Shown one piece after another: positions 36,801-50,176 of a stretch of DNA of 64,000 nucleotides. Numbering within the stretch: position 1 is the stretch's first letter; every line of letters begins with the position of its first letter. The notes under the pieces were generated by a model. That model had not been told where the DNA came from. It saw nothing but the letters and a program-made list of their open reading frames with translations, and did no database searches. The DNA is from Hydractinia symbiolongicarpus (taxonomy: Eukaryota > Cnidaria > Hydrozoa > Anthoathecata > Hydractiniidae): NCBI RefSeq assembly GCF_029227915.1, contig NC_079886.1, positions 14,317,001 through 14,381,000 of the forward strand. Direction: 5' to 3'. The position numbers and the translations under genes are program-made.

Positions 36801-39389
36801 CACGTGTCCAAGCAGGTGGTAATCATTACAGCCTTTTCAGTCACATTGGACTACGATGTAATAAGTCGTTTTTCTGAGCATCAGGCACTAAGAACGCTGT
36901 TAGCTACATGCACAGGCCTCTCAAGCTTGTAATATGTCTTTTTATGGCCAAATCAAGACTTTACACGTGAATCACCTAGTTCCACGTGCCCAGGCAGGTG
37001 GCCACCGGTCGAGTTTTTTTAGTCTTATTGGACTACGATGATTTAAGTCGTTTTCCTGAGCACCAGTCTCTAAGAACGTTGTTAAGTGCGGGCAAATGCC
37101 TTCAAAGCGTGTAATATGGTCTTTTACGACCTATAAAGGATTCCAGACGTAAATGACATGGTTCCACCATCCTCAAACTGGTGGTTAACGGTCTAGTCAT
37201 TTCAGTCTCATTGCATTACGTTGTATAAAATCGTTTTCCTGAGCACCAGGTACTAAATTGCTGGTAAATACGTACACAGGCCTTTAAAGCCTATAAAATG
37301 TCCTTTCATGACCTAATAAGGACTCTACATGTATATCACCTAGTTCCACGTGCCCAGACAGGTGGCCATCGGCGAGTTCTTTTAGTCTATTTGGACTACG
37401 ACGTATTAAGTCGTTTTCCTGAGATCCAGGCTCTAAGAACGCTGCAATGCAAAAGCCTTTAAAACCTATAATATGTCCTTTTATGGGCTAATCAGGACTC
37501 TACACGTATATCACCTGGTTCCACCTGCCCAAACAGGTGGCCACGGGTCTAGCCCTTTCAGTCTTACTGGACTACGATGTAATAAGTCGTTTTCTTGAGC
37601 ACTAGGTGATAAATTTCCGGTAAATACGTGCACAGGACTTTAAAACCTATAATATGTCCTTGTATGGCCTAGTCAGGACTCTACACGTAAATCACCTGGT
37701 TCCACGTGGCCAGACAGGTGGCCATCGGTCGACTTCTTATAGTTTCATTGGACTACGACGTATTAAGTCGTTTTCCTAAGCACCAGTCTCTAAGAACGCT
37801 CCTAAGTACGGGCAAAATCCTTCAAAGCCTGTAATGTGTCTTTTTACAGCCTAATATGGACTCTACACTTAATCACCTGGTTCTACGTGCCCAGACAGGA
37901 GGCCATCGGTGTAGTTCTTGCAGTCTTGTTGGACTACCATGTATTAAGTCGTTTTCCTGCGCATGAGGCACTAAGAACGCTGCTGACTACGTGCACAGGA
38001 CTCTAAAGCCTGCGATATGTCCTTTTATGGCCTAATCAGGACTCTACAGGTATATCACCTGGTTCCACGTGATCAGACAGGTGGCCATCGGTCTAGTTCT
38101 TTTAGTGTCGTTGGACTACGATGTATTAAGTCGTTTTCCTGAGCACCAGGCTCTAAGAACGCTGGTAAGTACGTGCAAAAGCCTTTAAAGAAGGTAATAT
38201 GGTCTTTTGCGGCTTAATAAGGACCCTAGACGTAAATGACGTGGTTTCACCTGCCCAAACTGGTGGCCACCAGTCTAGTCCTTTCAATCGCATTGGAATA
38301 CGATGTATTAAATCGTTTTCCTTAGCAACAGGCACAAAGAACGCTGCTAACTACGCGCACAGGCCTTTAAATCCTGCAATATGGTCTTTTTCGGCCTAAT
38401 AAGGACTCTAGACGTAAATGACGTGGTTCCACCTGCCCAAACAGGTGGCCACGGGTCTTGCACTTTCAGTCTCATTGGACTGCGATGTATTAAGTCGTTT
38501 TCCTGAGCATCAGGCATTAAGAACGCCGCTAGCTACATCCACAGGCCTCCCAAGCTTGTAATATGTCCTTTTATGGACTAATCAGGACCCTACATGTATA
38601 TCACCTAGTTGCACGTGCCCAGACAGGTGGCCATCGGTCTAGTTCTTTTAGTGTCATTCGACTACGATGTATAAAGTCGTTTTCCTGAGCACCAGGTGCT
38701 AAATTGCTGGTAACTACGTGCACAGGCCTTTAAAACCTATAATATGTCCTTTTATGGTTAATCAGGACTCTACACGTATATCACCTGGTTACACCTGCCC
38801 AAACAGGTGGCCACGGGTCTAGCCCTTTCAGTCTCACTGGACTACGATGTATTAAGTCGTTTTCCTGAGCAGCAGGTACTAAATTGCTGGTAAATACGTG
38901 CACAGGCCTTTAAAGCCTATAATATGTCCTTTTATGGCGTAATCAGGACTCTACACGTATATCAGCTGGTTCCACGTGCCCAGACAGGTGGCCATCGGTC
39001 GAGTTCTTTTAGTCTCATTGGACTACGAAGTATTAAGTCGTTTTCCTGAGCACCAGGCTCTAAGAACACTCCTAAGTACGGGCAAATGCCTTCAAAGCGT
39101 GTAATATTGTCTTTTACGCCATAAAAAGGATTCTAGACGTAAATGACGTGGTTCCACCGTGCTCAAACTGGTGGTCACTGGTCTAGTCATTTCAGCCTCA
39201 TTGGACTACGATGTATTAAATCGTTTTCATAAGCAACAGGCACAAAGAACGCTGCTAACTACGCGAACAGGCCTTTAAATCCTTACGGCCTAATAAGCAC
39301 TCTGCGCGTAATTGACGGGGTTCTACCTGTCCAGACAGGTGGCCATCGGTCTAGCTAATTCAGCCTCATTGTACTACGATTTATTAAGC
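36801..39389 (+). repeat. B block gamma, copy 4
   Basis: Matches copy 3 at offset 1,992, and 2,173 after the extra monomer that copy 3 lacks. It matches the 31-34 kb copy at offset 5,424 to 39,389. Its end coincides with an out-of-register join, described separately. Confidence 0.8.
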
Positions 39390-39395
39390 CTTTCA
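39389..39395 (+). other. Out-of-register monomer join (about +33 bp)
   Basis: After GATTTATTAAG (about monomer position 117) the sequence returns to CCTTTCAGTCTC (about position 85). The anchors at 39,102 and 39,485 are therefore 383 bp apart: 364, minus 14 for the short monomer present, plus about 33. This is exactly where gamma copy 4 ends and the 3,091 bp-spaced block begins, so it is a recombination breakpoint. Confidence 0.8.
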
Positions 39396-41500
39396 GTCTC
39401 ACTGGACTACGACGTATTAAGTCGTTTTCCTGAGCACCAGGTGCTAAACTTCAGGTAAATACATGCACAGGACTTTCAAGCCTATAATATGTCCTTTTAT
39501 GACCTAATCTGGACTCTACACGTATATCACCTGGTTCCACGTGCCCAGACAGGTGACCATCGGCCGAGTTCTTTTAGTCTCCTTGAACTACGACGTTTTA
39601 AGTCGTTTTCCTGAGCACCAGGTTCTAAAAAAGCTCCTAAGTACGGGCAAAATCCTTCAAAGCCTGCAATATGGTCTTTTGCGGCCTAATCAGGACTCTA
39701 GACGTAAATGACGTGACTCCACCTGCCCAAACAGGTGGCCACGGGTCTAGCCCTTTCAACCTCATTGGACTCCGAGGTATTAAGTCGTTTTCCTGAGCAC
39801 CAGGTACTAAATTGCTAGTAAATACGTGCACAGGCCTTTAAAGCCTATAATATGTCCTTTTATGGCCTAATCAGGACTCTACACGTGGATCACCTGGTTC
39901 CACGTGCCCAGACAGGTGGCCATTGGTGTAGATCTTTTAGTATCTTTGGACTACGATGTATTAAGTCGTTTTCCTGAGCACCAGGCGTTAAGAACGCTCC
40001 TAAGTACGGGCAAAAGCCTTCAAAGCCTGTAATATGGTCTTTTGCGGCTTAATAAGGACTCTAGACGTAAATGACGTGGTTCCACTTGCTCAAACTGGTC
40101 GTTACCGATCTAGTCATTTCAGTGTGATTGGACAACGATTCAGAAAGACGTTTTTATGAGCACCAGGTACTAAATTGCTGGTAAATACGTACATAGGACT
40201 TTAAAGCCTATAATATGTCCTTTTATGGCGTAATCAGGACTCTACACGTATATCACCTGGTTCCACGTGCCCAGACAGGTGGCCATCGGTTGAGTTCTTT
40301 TAGTCTCATGGGACTACGAAGTTTTAAGTCGTTTTCCTGAGCACCAGCCTCTAAGAACGCTCCTAAGTACGGGCAAAATCCTTCAAAGCCTGTAATATTG
40401 TCTTTTGCGGCTTAATCGGGACTCTAGACGTAAATGACGTGGTTCGACCTGACCAAACTTGTGGCCACCGGTCTAGTCCTTTCAGTCTCATTGGACTACG
40501 ATGTATTAAATCGTTTTCCTAAGCAACAGGCACTAAGAACGCTGCTAACTTCGCGCACAGGCCTTTAAATCCTTACGGCCTAATAAGCACCCTACGCGTA
40601 AATGACGGGGTTCCACCTGTCCAGACAGGTGGCCATCGGTCTAGTTAATTCAGCCTTAGTGTACTACGATTTACTAAGTTCTTTTCCTGAGCACCAGGTA
40701 CTAAAAACGCTGGTAACTACGTACACAGGCCTTTAAAGCCTATAATATGTCCTTTTATGGCCTAATCAGGACTCTACACGTATACATCTGGTTCCACGTG
40801 CCCAGACAGTTGGCCATCGGTCTAGTTCTTTCAGTCTCCTTGGACTACGATGATTTAAGTCGTTTTCCTGAGCACCAGTCTCTAAAAACGCTGCTAAGTA
40901 CGGGCAAATGCCTTCAAAGCGTGTAATATGGTCTTTTACGGCCTAAAAAGAACTCTAGACGTAAATGACGTGGTTCCACCATGCTCAAACTGGTGATTAC
41001 TGGTCTAGTCATTTCAGTCTCCTTGGACTACGTTGTATAAAGTCGTTTTCCTGAGCACCAGGTACTAAATTGCTGGTAAATTCCTTTCACAGGCTTTTAA
41101 AGCCTATAATATGTCCTTTTATGGCCTAATCAGGACTCTACACGTATATCACCTGGTTCCACGTGCCCAGACAGGTGGCCATCGGTCTAGTTCTTTTAGT
41201 GTCATTGGACTACGATATATTAAGTCGTTTTTCTGAGCACCAGGCTCTAAGAACGCTGCTAAGTACTTGCAAAATCCTTCAAAAACTGGAATATGGTCTT
41301 TTACGGCCTAATAAGGACTCTAGACGTAAATGACGTGGCTCCACCTGCCCAAACAGGCGGACACGGGTCTAACCCTTTCAACCTTATTAGACTACGAGGT
41401 ATTAAGTCGTTTTCCTGAGCACCAGGTACTAAATTTCTACTAAATACCTGCACAGGACTTTAAAGCCCATAATATGTCCTTTTATGGCCTAATCAGGACT
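39391..41500 (+). repeat. B block delta, copy 1 (3,091 bp spacing)
   Basis: About 2.1 kb that recur at 42,482-44,590 at a constant offset of 3,091, with only scattered base changes. Shared words include CTAAACTTCAGG, CTAAAAAAGCTCC, GACGTTTTTATGAGCACC and AAATTCCTTTCACAGG. Within the block Ba and Bb types alternate almost perfectly. Confidence 0.85.
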
Positions 41501-41825
41501 CTACATGTATATCACCTAGTTCCACGTGCCCAGACAGGTGGCCATCGGCGAGTTCTTTTAGTCTATTTGGACTACGACGTATTAAGTCGTTTTCCTGAGA
41601 TCCAGGCTCTAAGAACGCTGCAATGCAAAAGCCTTTATAACCTATAATATGTCCTTTTATGGGCTAATCAGGACTCTACACGTATATCACCTGGTTCCAC
41701 CTGCCCAAACAGGTGGCCACGGGTCTAGCCCTTTCTGTCTTACTGGACTACGATGTAATAAGTCGTTTTCCTGAGCACTAGGTGCTAAATTTCCGGTAAA
41801 TACGTGCACAGGACTTTAAAACCTA

Positions 41826-42032
41826 TAATATGTCCTTGTATGGCCTAGTCAGGACTCTACACGTAAATCACCTGGTTACACGTGGCCAGACAGGTGGCCA
41901 TCGGTCGACTTCTTATAGGTGGCCACCAGTCTAGTCCTTTCAATCTCATTGGAATACAATGTATTAAATCGTTTTCCTTAGCAACAGGCACAAAGAACGC
42001 TGCTAACTACGCGCACAGGCCTTTAAATCCTG
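41826..42032 (+). repeat. 207 bp monomer with a 25 bp internal duplication
   Basis: The anchors at 41,826 and 42,033 are 207 bp apart. At about 41,917 the sequence runs from GGTCGACTTCTTATA straight into GGTGGCCACCAGTCTAG, repeating the GGTGGCCA(T/C)C segment. It is a join between two monomers cut about 25 bp out of register, and marks a block breakpoint. Confidence 0.8.
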
Positions 42033-42481
42033 TAATATGGTCTTTTTCGGCCTAATAAGGACTCTAGACGTAAATGACGTGGTTCCACCTGCCCAAACAT
42101 ATGGCCACGGGTCTAGCACTTTCAGTCTCATTGGACTGCGATGTATTAAGTCGTTTTCCTGAGCATCAGGCATTAAAAACGCCGCTAGCTACATCCACAG
42201 GCCTCCCAAGCTTGTAATATGTCCTTTTATGGCCTAATCAGGACCCTACATGTATATCACCTAGTTGCACGTGCCCAGGCAGGTGGCCATCGGTCTAGTT
42301 CTTTTAGTGTCATTGGACTACGATGTATGAAGTCGTTTTCCTGAGCACCAGGTGCTAAATTGCTGGTAACTACGTGCACAGGCCTTTAAAACCTATAATA
42401 TGTCCTTTTATGGTTAATCAGGACTCTACACGTATATCACCTGGTTACACCTGCCCAAACAGGTGGCCACGGGTCTAGCCC

Positions 42482-44590
42482 TTTCAGTCTCACTGGACTA
42501 CGACGTATTAAGTCGTTTTCCTGAGCAGCAGGTGCTAAACTTCAGGATAATACCTGCACAGGACTTTCAAGCCTATAATATGTCCTTTTATGACCTAATG
42601 TGGACTCTACACGTATATCACCTGGTTCCACGTGCCCAGACAGGTGACCATCGGTCGAGTTCTTTTAGTCTCCTTGAACTACGACGTTTTAAGTCGTTTT
42701 CCTGAGCACCAGGTTCTAAAAAAGCTCCTAAGTACGGGTAAAATCCTTCAAAGCCTGCAATATGGTCTTTTGCGGCCTAATCAGGACTCTAGACGTAAAT
42801 GACGTGACTCCACCTGCCCAAACAGGTGGCCACGGGTCTAGCCCTTTCAACCTCATTTGACTCCGAGGTATTAAGTCGTTTTCCTGAGCACCAGGTACTA
42901 AATTGCTAGTAAATACGTGCACAGGCCTTTAAAGCCTATAATATGTCCTTTTATGGCCTAATCAGGACTCTACGCGTAGATCACCTGGTTCCACGTGCCC
43001 AGACAGGTGGCCATTGGTGTAGATCTTTTAGTATCTTTGGACTACGATGTATTAAGTCGTTTTCCTGAGCACTAGGCGTTAAGAACGCTCCTAAGTACGG
43101 GCAAAAGCCTTCAAAGCCTGTAATATGGTCTTTTGCGGCTTAATAAGGACTCTAGACGTAAATGACGTGGTTCCACTTGCTCAAACTGGTCGTTACCGAT
43201 CTAGTCATTTCAGTCTGATTGGACAACGATTCAGAAAGACGTTTTTATGAGCACCAGGTACTAAATTGCTGGTAAATACGGACACAGGACTTTAAAGCCT
43301 ATAATATGTCCTTTTATGGCGTAATCAGGACTCTACACGTATATCACCTGGTTCCACGTGCCCAGACAGGTGGCCATCGGTCGAGTTTTTTCAGTCTCAT
43401 GGGACTACGAAGTTTTAGGTCGTTTTCCTGAGCACCAGCCTCTAAGAACCTTCCTAAGTACGGGCAAAATCCTTCAAAGCCTGTAATATGGTCTTTTGCG
43501 GCTTAATCGGGACTCTAGACGTAAATGACGTGGTTCGACCTGACCAAACTTGTGGCCACCGGTCTAGTCCTTTCAGTCTCATTGGACTACGATGTATTAA
43601 ATCGTTTTCCTAAGCAACAGGAACTAAGAACGCTGCTAACTTCGCGCACAGGCCTTTAAATAATTACGGCCTAATAAGCACCCTACGCGTAAATGACGGG
43701 GTTCCACCTTTCCAGACAGGTGGCCATCGGTCTAGTTAATTCAGCCTTAGTGTACTACGATTTACTAAGTTCTTTTCCTGAGAACCAGGTACTAAAAACG
43801 CTGGTAACTACGTACACAGGCCTTTAAAGCCTATAATATGTCCTTTTATGGCCTAATCAGGACTCTACACGTATACATCTGGTTCCACGTGCCCAGACAG
43901 TTGGCCATCGGTCTAGTTCTTTCAGTCTCCTTAGACTACGATGATTTAAGTCGTTTTCCTGAGCACCAGTCTCTAAAAACGCTGCTAAGTACGGGCAAAT
44001 GCCTTCAAAGCGTGTAATATGGTCTTTTACGGCCTAAAAAGGACTCTAGACGTAAATGACGTGATTCCACCATGCTCAAACTGGTGATTACTGGTCTAGT
44101 CATTTCAGTCTCCTTGGACTACGTTGTATAAAGTCGTTTTCCTGAGCACCAGGTACTAAATTGCTGGTAAATTCCTTTCACAGGCTTTTAAAGCCTATAT
44201 TATGTCCTTTTATGGCCTAATCAGGACTCTACACGTATATCACCTGGTTCCACGTGCCCAGACAGGTGGCCATCGGTCTAGTTCTTTTAGTGTCATTGGA
44301 CTACGATATATTAAGTCGTTTTTCTGAGCACCAGGCTCTAAGAACGCTGCTAAGTACTTGCAAAATCCTTTAAAAACTGGAATATGGTCTTTTACGGCCT
44401 AATAAGGACTCTAGACGTAAATGACGTGGCTCCACCTGCCCAAACAGGCGGACACGGGTCTAACCCTTTCAACCTTATTGGACTACGAGGTATTAAGTCG
44501 TTTTCCTGAGCACCAGGTACTAAATTTCTATTAAATACCTGCACAGGACTTTAAAGCCCGTAATATCTCCTTTTATGGCCTAATCAGGAC
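42482..44590 (+). repeat. B block delta, copy 2
   Basis: Second copy of the block at 39,391. It diverges at both ends inside monomers. Its continuation after 44,590 matches the 45.8 kb and 46.9 kb monomers (CCAAAGAGGTGGCCGTCGG and close variants), not copy 1. Confidence 0.85.
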
Positions 44591-45699
44591 TCTACACGTA
44601 TATCACCTGGTTCCACGTGCCCAAAGAGGTGGCCGTCGGTCGACTTCTTATAGTCTCATTGGACTACGACGTATTAAGTCGTTTTCCTTAGCAGCAGGCA
44701 AAAAGAACGCTGCTAACTACGCGCACAGGCGTTTAAATCCTGTAATATGGTCTTTTTCGGCCTAATAAGGACTCTAGACGTAAATGACGTGGTTCCACCT
44801 GCCCAAACAGGTAGCCAAGGTTCTAGCACTTTCAGTCTCATTGGACTGCGATGTATTAAGTCGTTCTCCTGAGCATCATGCACTAAGAACGCCGCTAGCT
44901 ACATCCACAGGCCTCCCAAGCTTGTAATATGTCCTTTTATGGCCTAATCAGGACCCTACATGTATATCACCTAGTTCCACGTGCCCAGACAGGTGGCCAT
45001 CGGCGAGTTCTTTTAGTCTATTTGGACTACGACGAATTAAGTCGTTTTCCTGAGCACCAGGCTCTAAGAACGCTGCTAAGTATGTGCAAAAGCCTTTAAA
45101 GACTGGAATATGGTCTTTTACTGCCTAATAAGGACTCTAGACGTAAATGACGTGGTTCCACTTGCTCAAACTGGTCGTTACCGATCTAGTCATTTCAGTC
45201 TGATTGGACAACGATTCAGAAAGACGTTTTTTTGAGCACCAGGTACTAAATTGCTGGTAAATACGTACACAGGACTTTAAAGCCTATAATATGTCCTTTT
45301 ATGGCGTAATCAGGACTCTAGACGTAAATGACGTGACTCCACCTGCCCAAACAGGTGGCCACGGGTCTAGTCATTTCAGTCTCCTTGGACTACGTTGTAT
45401 AAAGTCGTTTTCCTGAGCACCAGGTACTAAATTGCTGGTAAATTCCTTTCACAGGTTTTTAAAGCCTATGATATGCCCTTTTATGGCCTAATCAGGACTC
45501 TACACGTATATCACCTGGTTCCACGTGCCCAGACAGGTGGCCATCGGTCTAGTTCTTTTAGTGTCATTGGACTACGATATATTAAGTCGTTTTTCTGAGC
45601 ACCAGGCTCTAAGAACGCTGCTAAGTACTTGCAAAATCCTTTAAAAACTGGAATATGGTCTTTTACGGCCTAATAAGGACTCTAGACGTAAATGACGTG

Positions 45700-46433
45700 G
45701 CTCCTCCTGCCCAAACAGGCGGACACGGGTCTAACCCTTCCAACCTTATTGGAATACGAGGTATTAAGTCGTTTTCCTGAGCACCAGGTACTAAATTTCT
45801 ACTAAATACCTGCACAGGACTTTAAAGCCCATAATATGTCCTTTTATGGCCTAATCAGGACTCTACACGTATATCACCTGGTTCCACGTGCCCAAATAGG
45901 TGGCCGTCGGTCGATTTCTTATAGTCTCATTGAACTACGACGTATTAAGACGTTTTTCTGAGCACCAGGCTCTAAGAACGCTCCTAAGTACGGGCAAAAG
46001 CCTTCAAATCCTGTAATATGGTCTTTTGCGGCCTAATAAGGACTCTAGACGTAAATGACGTGGTTCCACCTGCCCAAATTGGTTGCCACCGGTCTAGTCC
46101 TTTCAGTCTCATTGGAATACGATGTTTTCAGTCGTTTTCCTGAGCACCACGCAATAAGAATGCTGTTAAGTACGTGCACAGGCCTTCAAAGCCTGTAATG
46201 TGTCCCTTTACAGCCTAATATGGACTCTACACGAAAATCACCTGGCTCTACGTGCCCAGAGAGGTGGCCATCGGTCGACTTCTTATAGTCTCATTGGACT
46301 ACGACGTACTAAGTCGTTTTCCTTATCAGCAGGCACAAAGAACGCTGCTAACTTCGCGCACAGGCGTTTAAATCCTGTAATATGGTCTTTTTCGGCCTAA
46401 TAAGGACTCTAGACGTAAATGACGTGGTTCCAC
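45700..46433 (+). repeat. B block shared with 50,376-51,109
   Basis: About 730 bp recur at offset 4,676 and include TTGGAATACGAGGTATT, CCAAATAGGTGGCC and TGTCCCTTTACAGCC. The offset differs from the nearby 5,039 bp spacing by 363 bp, two monomers, so a dimer was gained or lost between the two blocks. Confidence 0.75.
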
Positions 46434-47030
46434 CATGCTCAAACTGGTGATTACTGGTCTAGTCATTTCAGTCTCCTTGGACTACGTTGTATAAATTCGT
46501 TTTCCTGAGCACCAGGTACTAAATTGCTGGTAAATTCCTTTCACAGGCTTTTAAAGCCTATAATATGTCCTTTTATGGCCTAATCAGGACTCTACACGTA
46601 TATCACCTGGTTCCACGTGCCCAGACAGGTGGCCATCGGTCTAGTTCTTTTAGTGTCATTGGACTACGATATATTAAGTCGTTTTTCTGAGCACCAGGCT
46701 CTAAGAACGCTGCTAAGTACTTGCAAAATCCTTTAAAAACTGGAATATGGTCTTTTACGGCCTAATAAGGACTCTAGACGTAAATGACGTGGCTCCACCT
46801 GCCCAAACAGGCGGACACGGGTCTAACCCTTTCAACCTTATTGGACTACGAGGTATTAAGTCGTTTTCCTGAGCACCAGGTACTAAATTTCTACTAAATA
46901 CCTGCACAGGACTTTAAAGCCCATAATATGTCCTTTTATGGCCTAATCAGGACTCTACACGTATATCACCTGGTTCCACGTGCCCAAATAGGTGGCCGTC
47001 GGTCGACTTCTTATAGTCTCATTGGACTAC

Positions 47031-49130
47031 GACAAATTAAGTGGTTTTCCTGAGCACCAGGCTCTAACAATGCTGCTAAGTATGTGCAAAAGCCTTTAAA
47101 GACTGGAATATGGTCTTTTACGGCCTAATAAGGACTCTAGACGTAAATGACGTGGCTCCACCTGCCCAACAGGTGGCCACGGGTATAGCCCTTTCAACCT
47201 CAATGGACGCCGAGGTTTAAGTCGTTTTCTTGAGCACCAGGTACTAAATTGCTGGTAAATACGTGCACAGGCCTTTAAAGCCTATAGTATGTCCTTTTAT
47301 GGCCTAATCAGGACTCTACACGTATATCAGCTGGTTCCACGTGCCCACACAGGTGGCCATCGGTCTAGTTCTTTCAGCCTCATTGGACTACGATTTATTA
47401 AGTCGTTTTCCTTAGCACCAGGTACTAAAAACGCTCCTAAGTACGTGCAAAAGACTTCAAAGCCTATAATATGGTCTTTTGCGGCCTAATAAGGACTCTG
47501 GACATAAATGACGTGCTTCCACCTGCCCAGACATGTGGCCATCGGTCTAGTTCTTTCAGTCTCATTGGACTACGATGTATTAGGTCGTTTTCCTGTGCAC
47601 GATGCACTAAGAACGCTGATAACTACGTGCACAGGCCTTTAAATCCTGTAATATAGCCTTCAACGGATTAAAAAGGACTCTACACGTAAATGACGTGGTT
47701 CCATCTGCCCAGATAGGTGGCCATCGCTCTAGTTCCTCCTGTCTCATTGGACTGCGATGTATTAGGATCACAAATAACTGATAACTACTTGCACAGGCCT
47801 TTAAAACCTGTAATATGGCCTTTTACGGCCTAGTCAGGACTCTAGACGTAAATGACGTGGTTCGACCTGACCAAACTTGTGGCCACCGGTCTAGTCCTTT
47901 CAGTCTCATTGGACTACGATGTATTAAATGGTTTTCCTAAGCAACAGGCACTAAGAACGCTGCTAACTACGCGCACAGGCCTTTAAATCCTTACCGCCTA
48001 ATAAGCACTCTACGCATAAATGACGTGGTTCCACCATGCTCAAACTCGTGGTTACCGGTGTAGTCATTTCAGTCTCATTGGACTCCGAGGTGTTAAGTCG
48101 TTTTCCTGAGCACCAGGTACTGAATTGCTAATAAATACGTGCACAGCCCTTTAAAGCCTATAATATGTTCTTCTATGGCTTAATCAGGACTCTACTCGTA
48201 TATCACCTGGTTCCACGTGCCCAGACAGGTGGCCATCGGTCGAGTTCTTTTAGTCTCATTGGACTTCGACGTACTAAGTTGTTTTTTCTGAGCACCAGAC
48301 TCTAAGAACGCTCCTAAGTACGGCAAAAGCCTTCAAAGCCTGTAATATGGTCTTTTGCGGCTTAATAAGGACTGTTGACGTAAATAACGTGGTTTTACCT
48401 GACCAAACTTGTGACCATCGGTCTAATCCTTTCAGTTTCATTGGACTACGATGTATTTAATCGTTTTCTTAAGCAACAGGCACTAAGAACGCTGCTAACT
48501 ACGTGCACAGGCCTTTAAAGCCTATAATATGTCCTTTTATGGCGTAATCAGGACTCTAGACGTAAATGACGTGACTCCACCTGCCCAAACAGGTGGCCAC
48601 GGGTCTAGCCCTTTCAACATCATTGGACTCCGAGGTATTAAGTCGTTTTCCTGAGCACCAGGTACTAAATTGCTAGTAAATACGTGCACATGCCTTTAAA
48701 GCCTATAATATGTCCTTTTATGGCCTAATCAGGACTCTACACGTAGATCACCTGGTTCCACGTGCCCAGACAGGTGGCCATTGGTATAGATCTTTTAGTA
48801 TTTTTGGACTACGATGTATTAAGTCGTTTTCCTGAGCACCAGGCGTTAAGAACGCTCCTAAGTACGGGCAAAAGCCTTCAAAGCCTGTAATATGGTCTTT
48901 TGCGGCTTAATAAGGACTCTAGACGTAAATGACGTGGTTCCACTTGCTCAAACTGGTCGTTACCGATCTAGTCATTTCAGTCTGATTGGACAACGATTCA
49001 GAAAGACGTTTTTTTGAGCACCAGGTACTAAAATGCTGGTAAATACGTACACAGGACTTTAAAGCCTTTAATATGTCCTTTTATGGCGTAATCAGGACTC
49101 TACACGTATATCACCTGGTTCCACGTGCCC
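47031..49130 (+). repeat. B block epsilon, copy 1 (5,039 bp spacing)
   Basis: About 2.1 kb that recur at 52,070-54,169 at a constant offset of 5,039. Both copies hold GACAAATTAAGTGG, CGACGTACTAAG or its one-base variant, and a ~162 bp monomer in which about 20 bp around the AAGTCGTTTTCC segment are lost (GTATTAGGATCACA at about 47,760 and 52,799). The second copy ends where the block shared with 26.9 kb starts. Confidence 0.85.
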
Positions 49131-50176
49131 AGACAGGTGGCCATCGGTCGAGTTCTTTTAGTCTCATGGGACTACGAAGTTTTAAGTCGTTTTCCTGAGC
49201 ACCAGCCTCTAAGAACGCTCCTAAGTACGGGCAAAATCCTTCAAAGCCTGTAATATGGTCTTTTGCGGCTTAATCGGGACTCTTGACGTAAATAACGTGG
49301 TTCTACCTGACCAAACTTGTGACCATCGGTCTAATCCTTTCAGTTTCATTGGACTACGATGTATTTAATCGTTTTCTTAAGCAACAGGCACTAAGAACGC
49401 TGCTAACTACGTGCACAGGCCTTTAAAGCCTATAATATGTCCTTTTATGGCGTAATCAGGACTCTAGACGTAAATGACGTGACTCCACCTGCCCAAACAG
49501 GTGGCCACGGGTCTAGCCCTTTCAACATCATTGGACTCCGAGGTATTAAGTCGTTTTCCTGAGCACCAGGTACTAAATTGCTAGTAAATACGTGCACATG
49601 CCTTTAAAGCCTATAATATGTCCTTTTATGGCATAATCAGGACTCTACACGTAGATCACCTGGTTCCACGTGCCCAGACAGGTGGCCATTGGTATAGATC
49701 TTTTAGTATCTTTGGACTAGGATGTATTAAGTCGTTTTCCTGAGCACCAGGCGTTAAGAACGCTCCTAAGTACGGGCAAAAGCCTTCAAAGCCTGTAATA
49801 TGGTCTTTTGCGGCTTAATAAGGACTCTAGACGTAAATGACGTGGTTCCACTTGCTCAAACTGGTCGTTACCGATCTAGTCATTTCAGTCTGATTGGACA
49901 ACGATTCAGAAAGACGTTTTTTTGAGCACCAGGTACTAAAATGCTGGTAAATACGTACACAGGACTTTAAAGCCTTTAATATGTCCTTTTATGGCGTAAT
50001 CAGGACTCTACACGTATATCACCTGGTTCCACGTGCCCAGACAGGTGGCCATCGGTCGAGTTCTTTTAGTCTCATGGGACTACGAAGTTTTAAGTCGTTT
50101 TCCTGAGCACCAGCCTCTAAGAACGCTCCTAAGTACGGGCAAAATCCTTCAAAGCCTGTAATATGGTCTTTTGCGG
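48361..50176 (+). repeat. 908 bp five-monomer tandem repeat, two units
   Basis: Units at 48,361-49,268 and 49,269-50,176 match at offset 908, close to 5 x 182. Shared features are GACGTAAATAACGTGG, CAACATCATTGGACTCC, GGTATAGATCTTTTAGT and CTAAAATGCTGG. I see only a handful of differences over 900 bp. An odd number of monomers in a mostly dimeric array means this exchange broke the Ba/Bb register. Confidence 0.85.
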
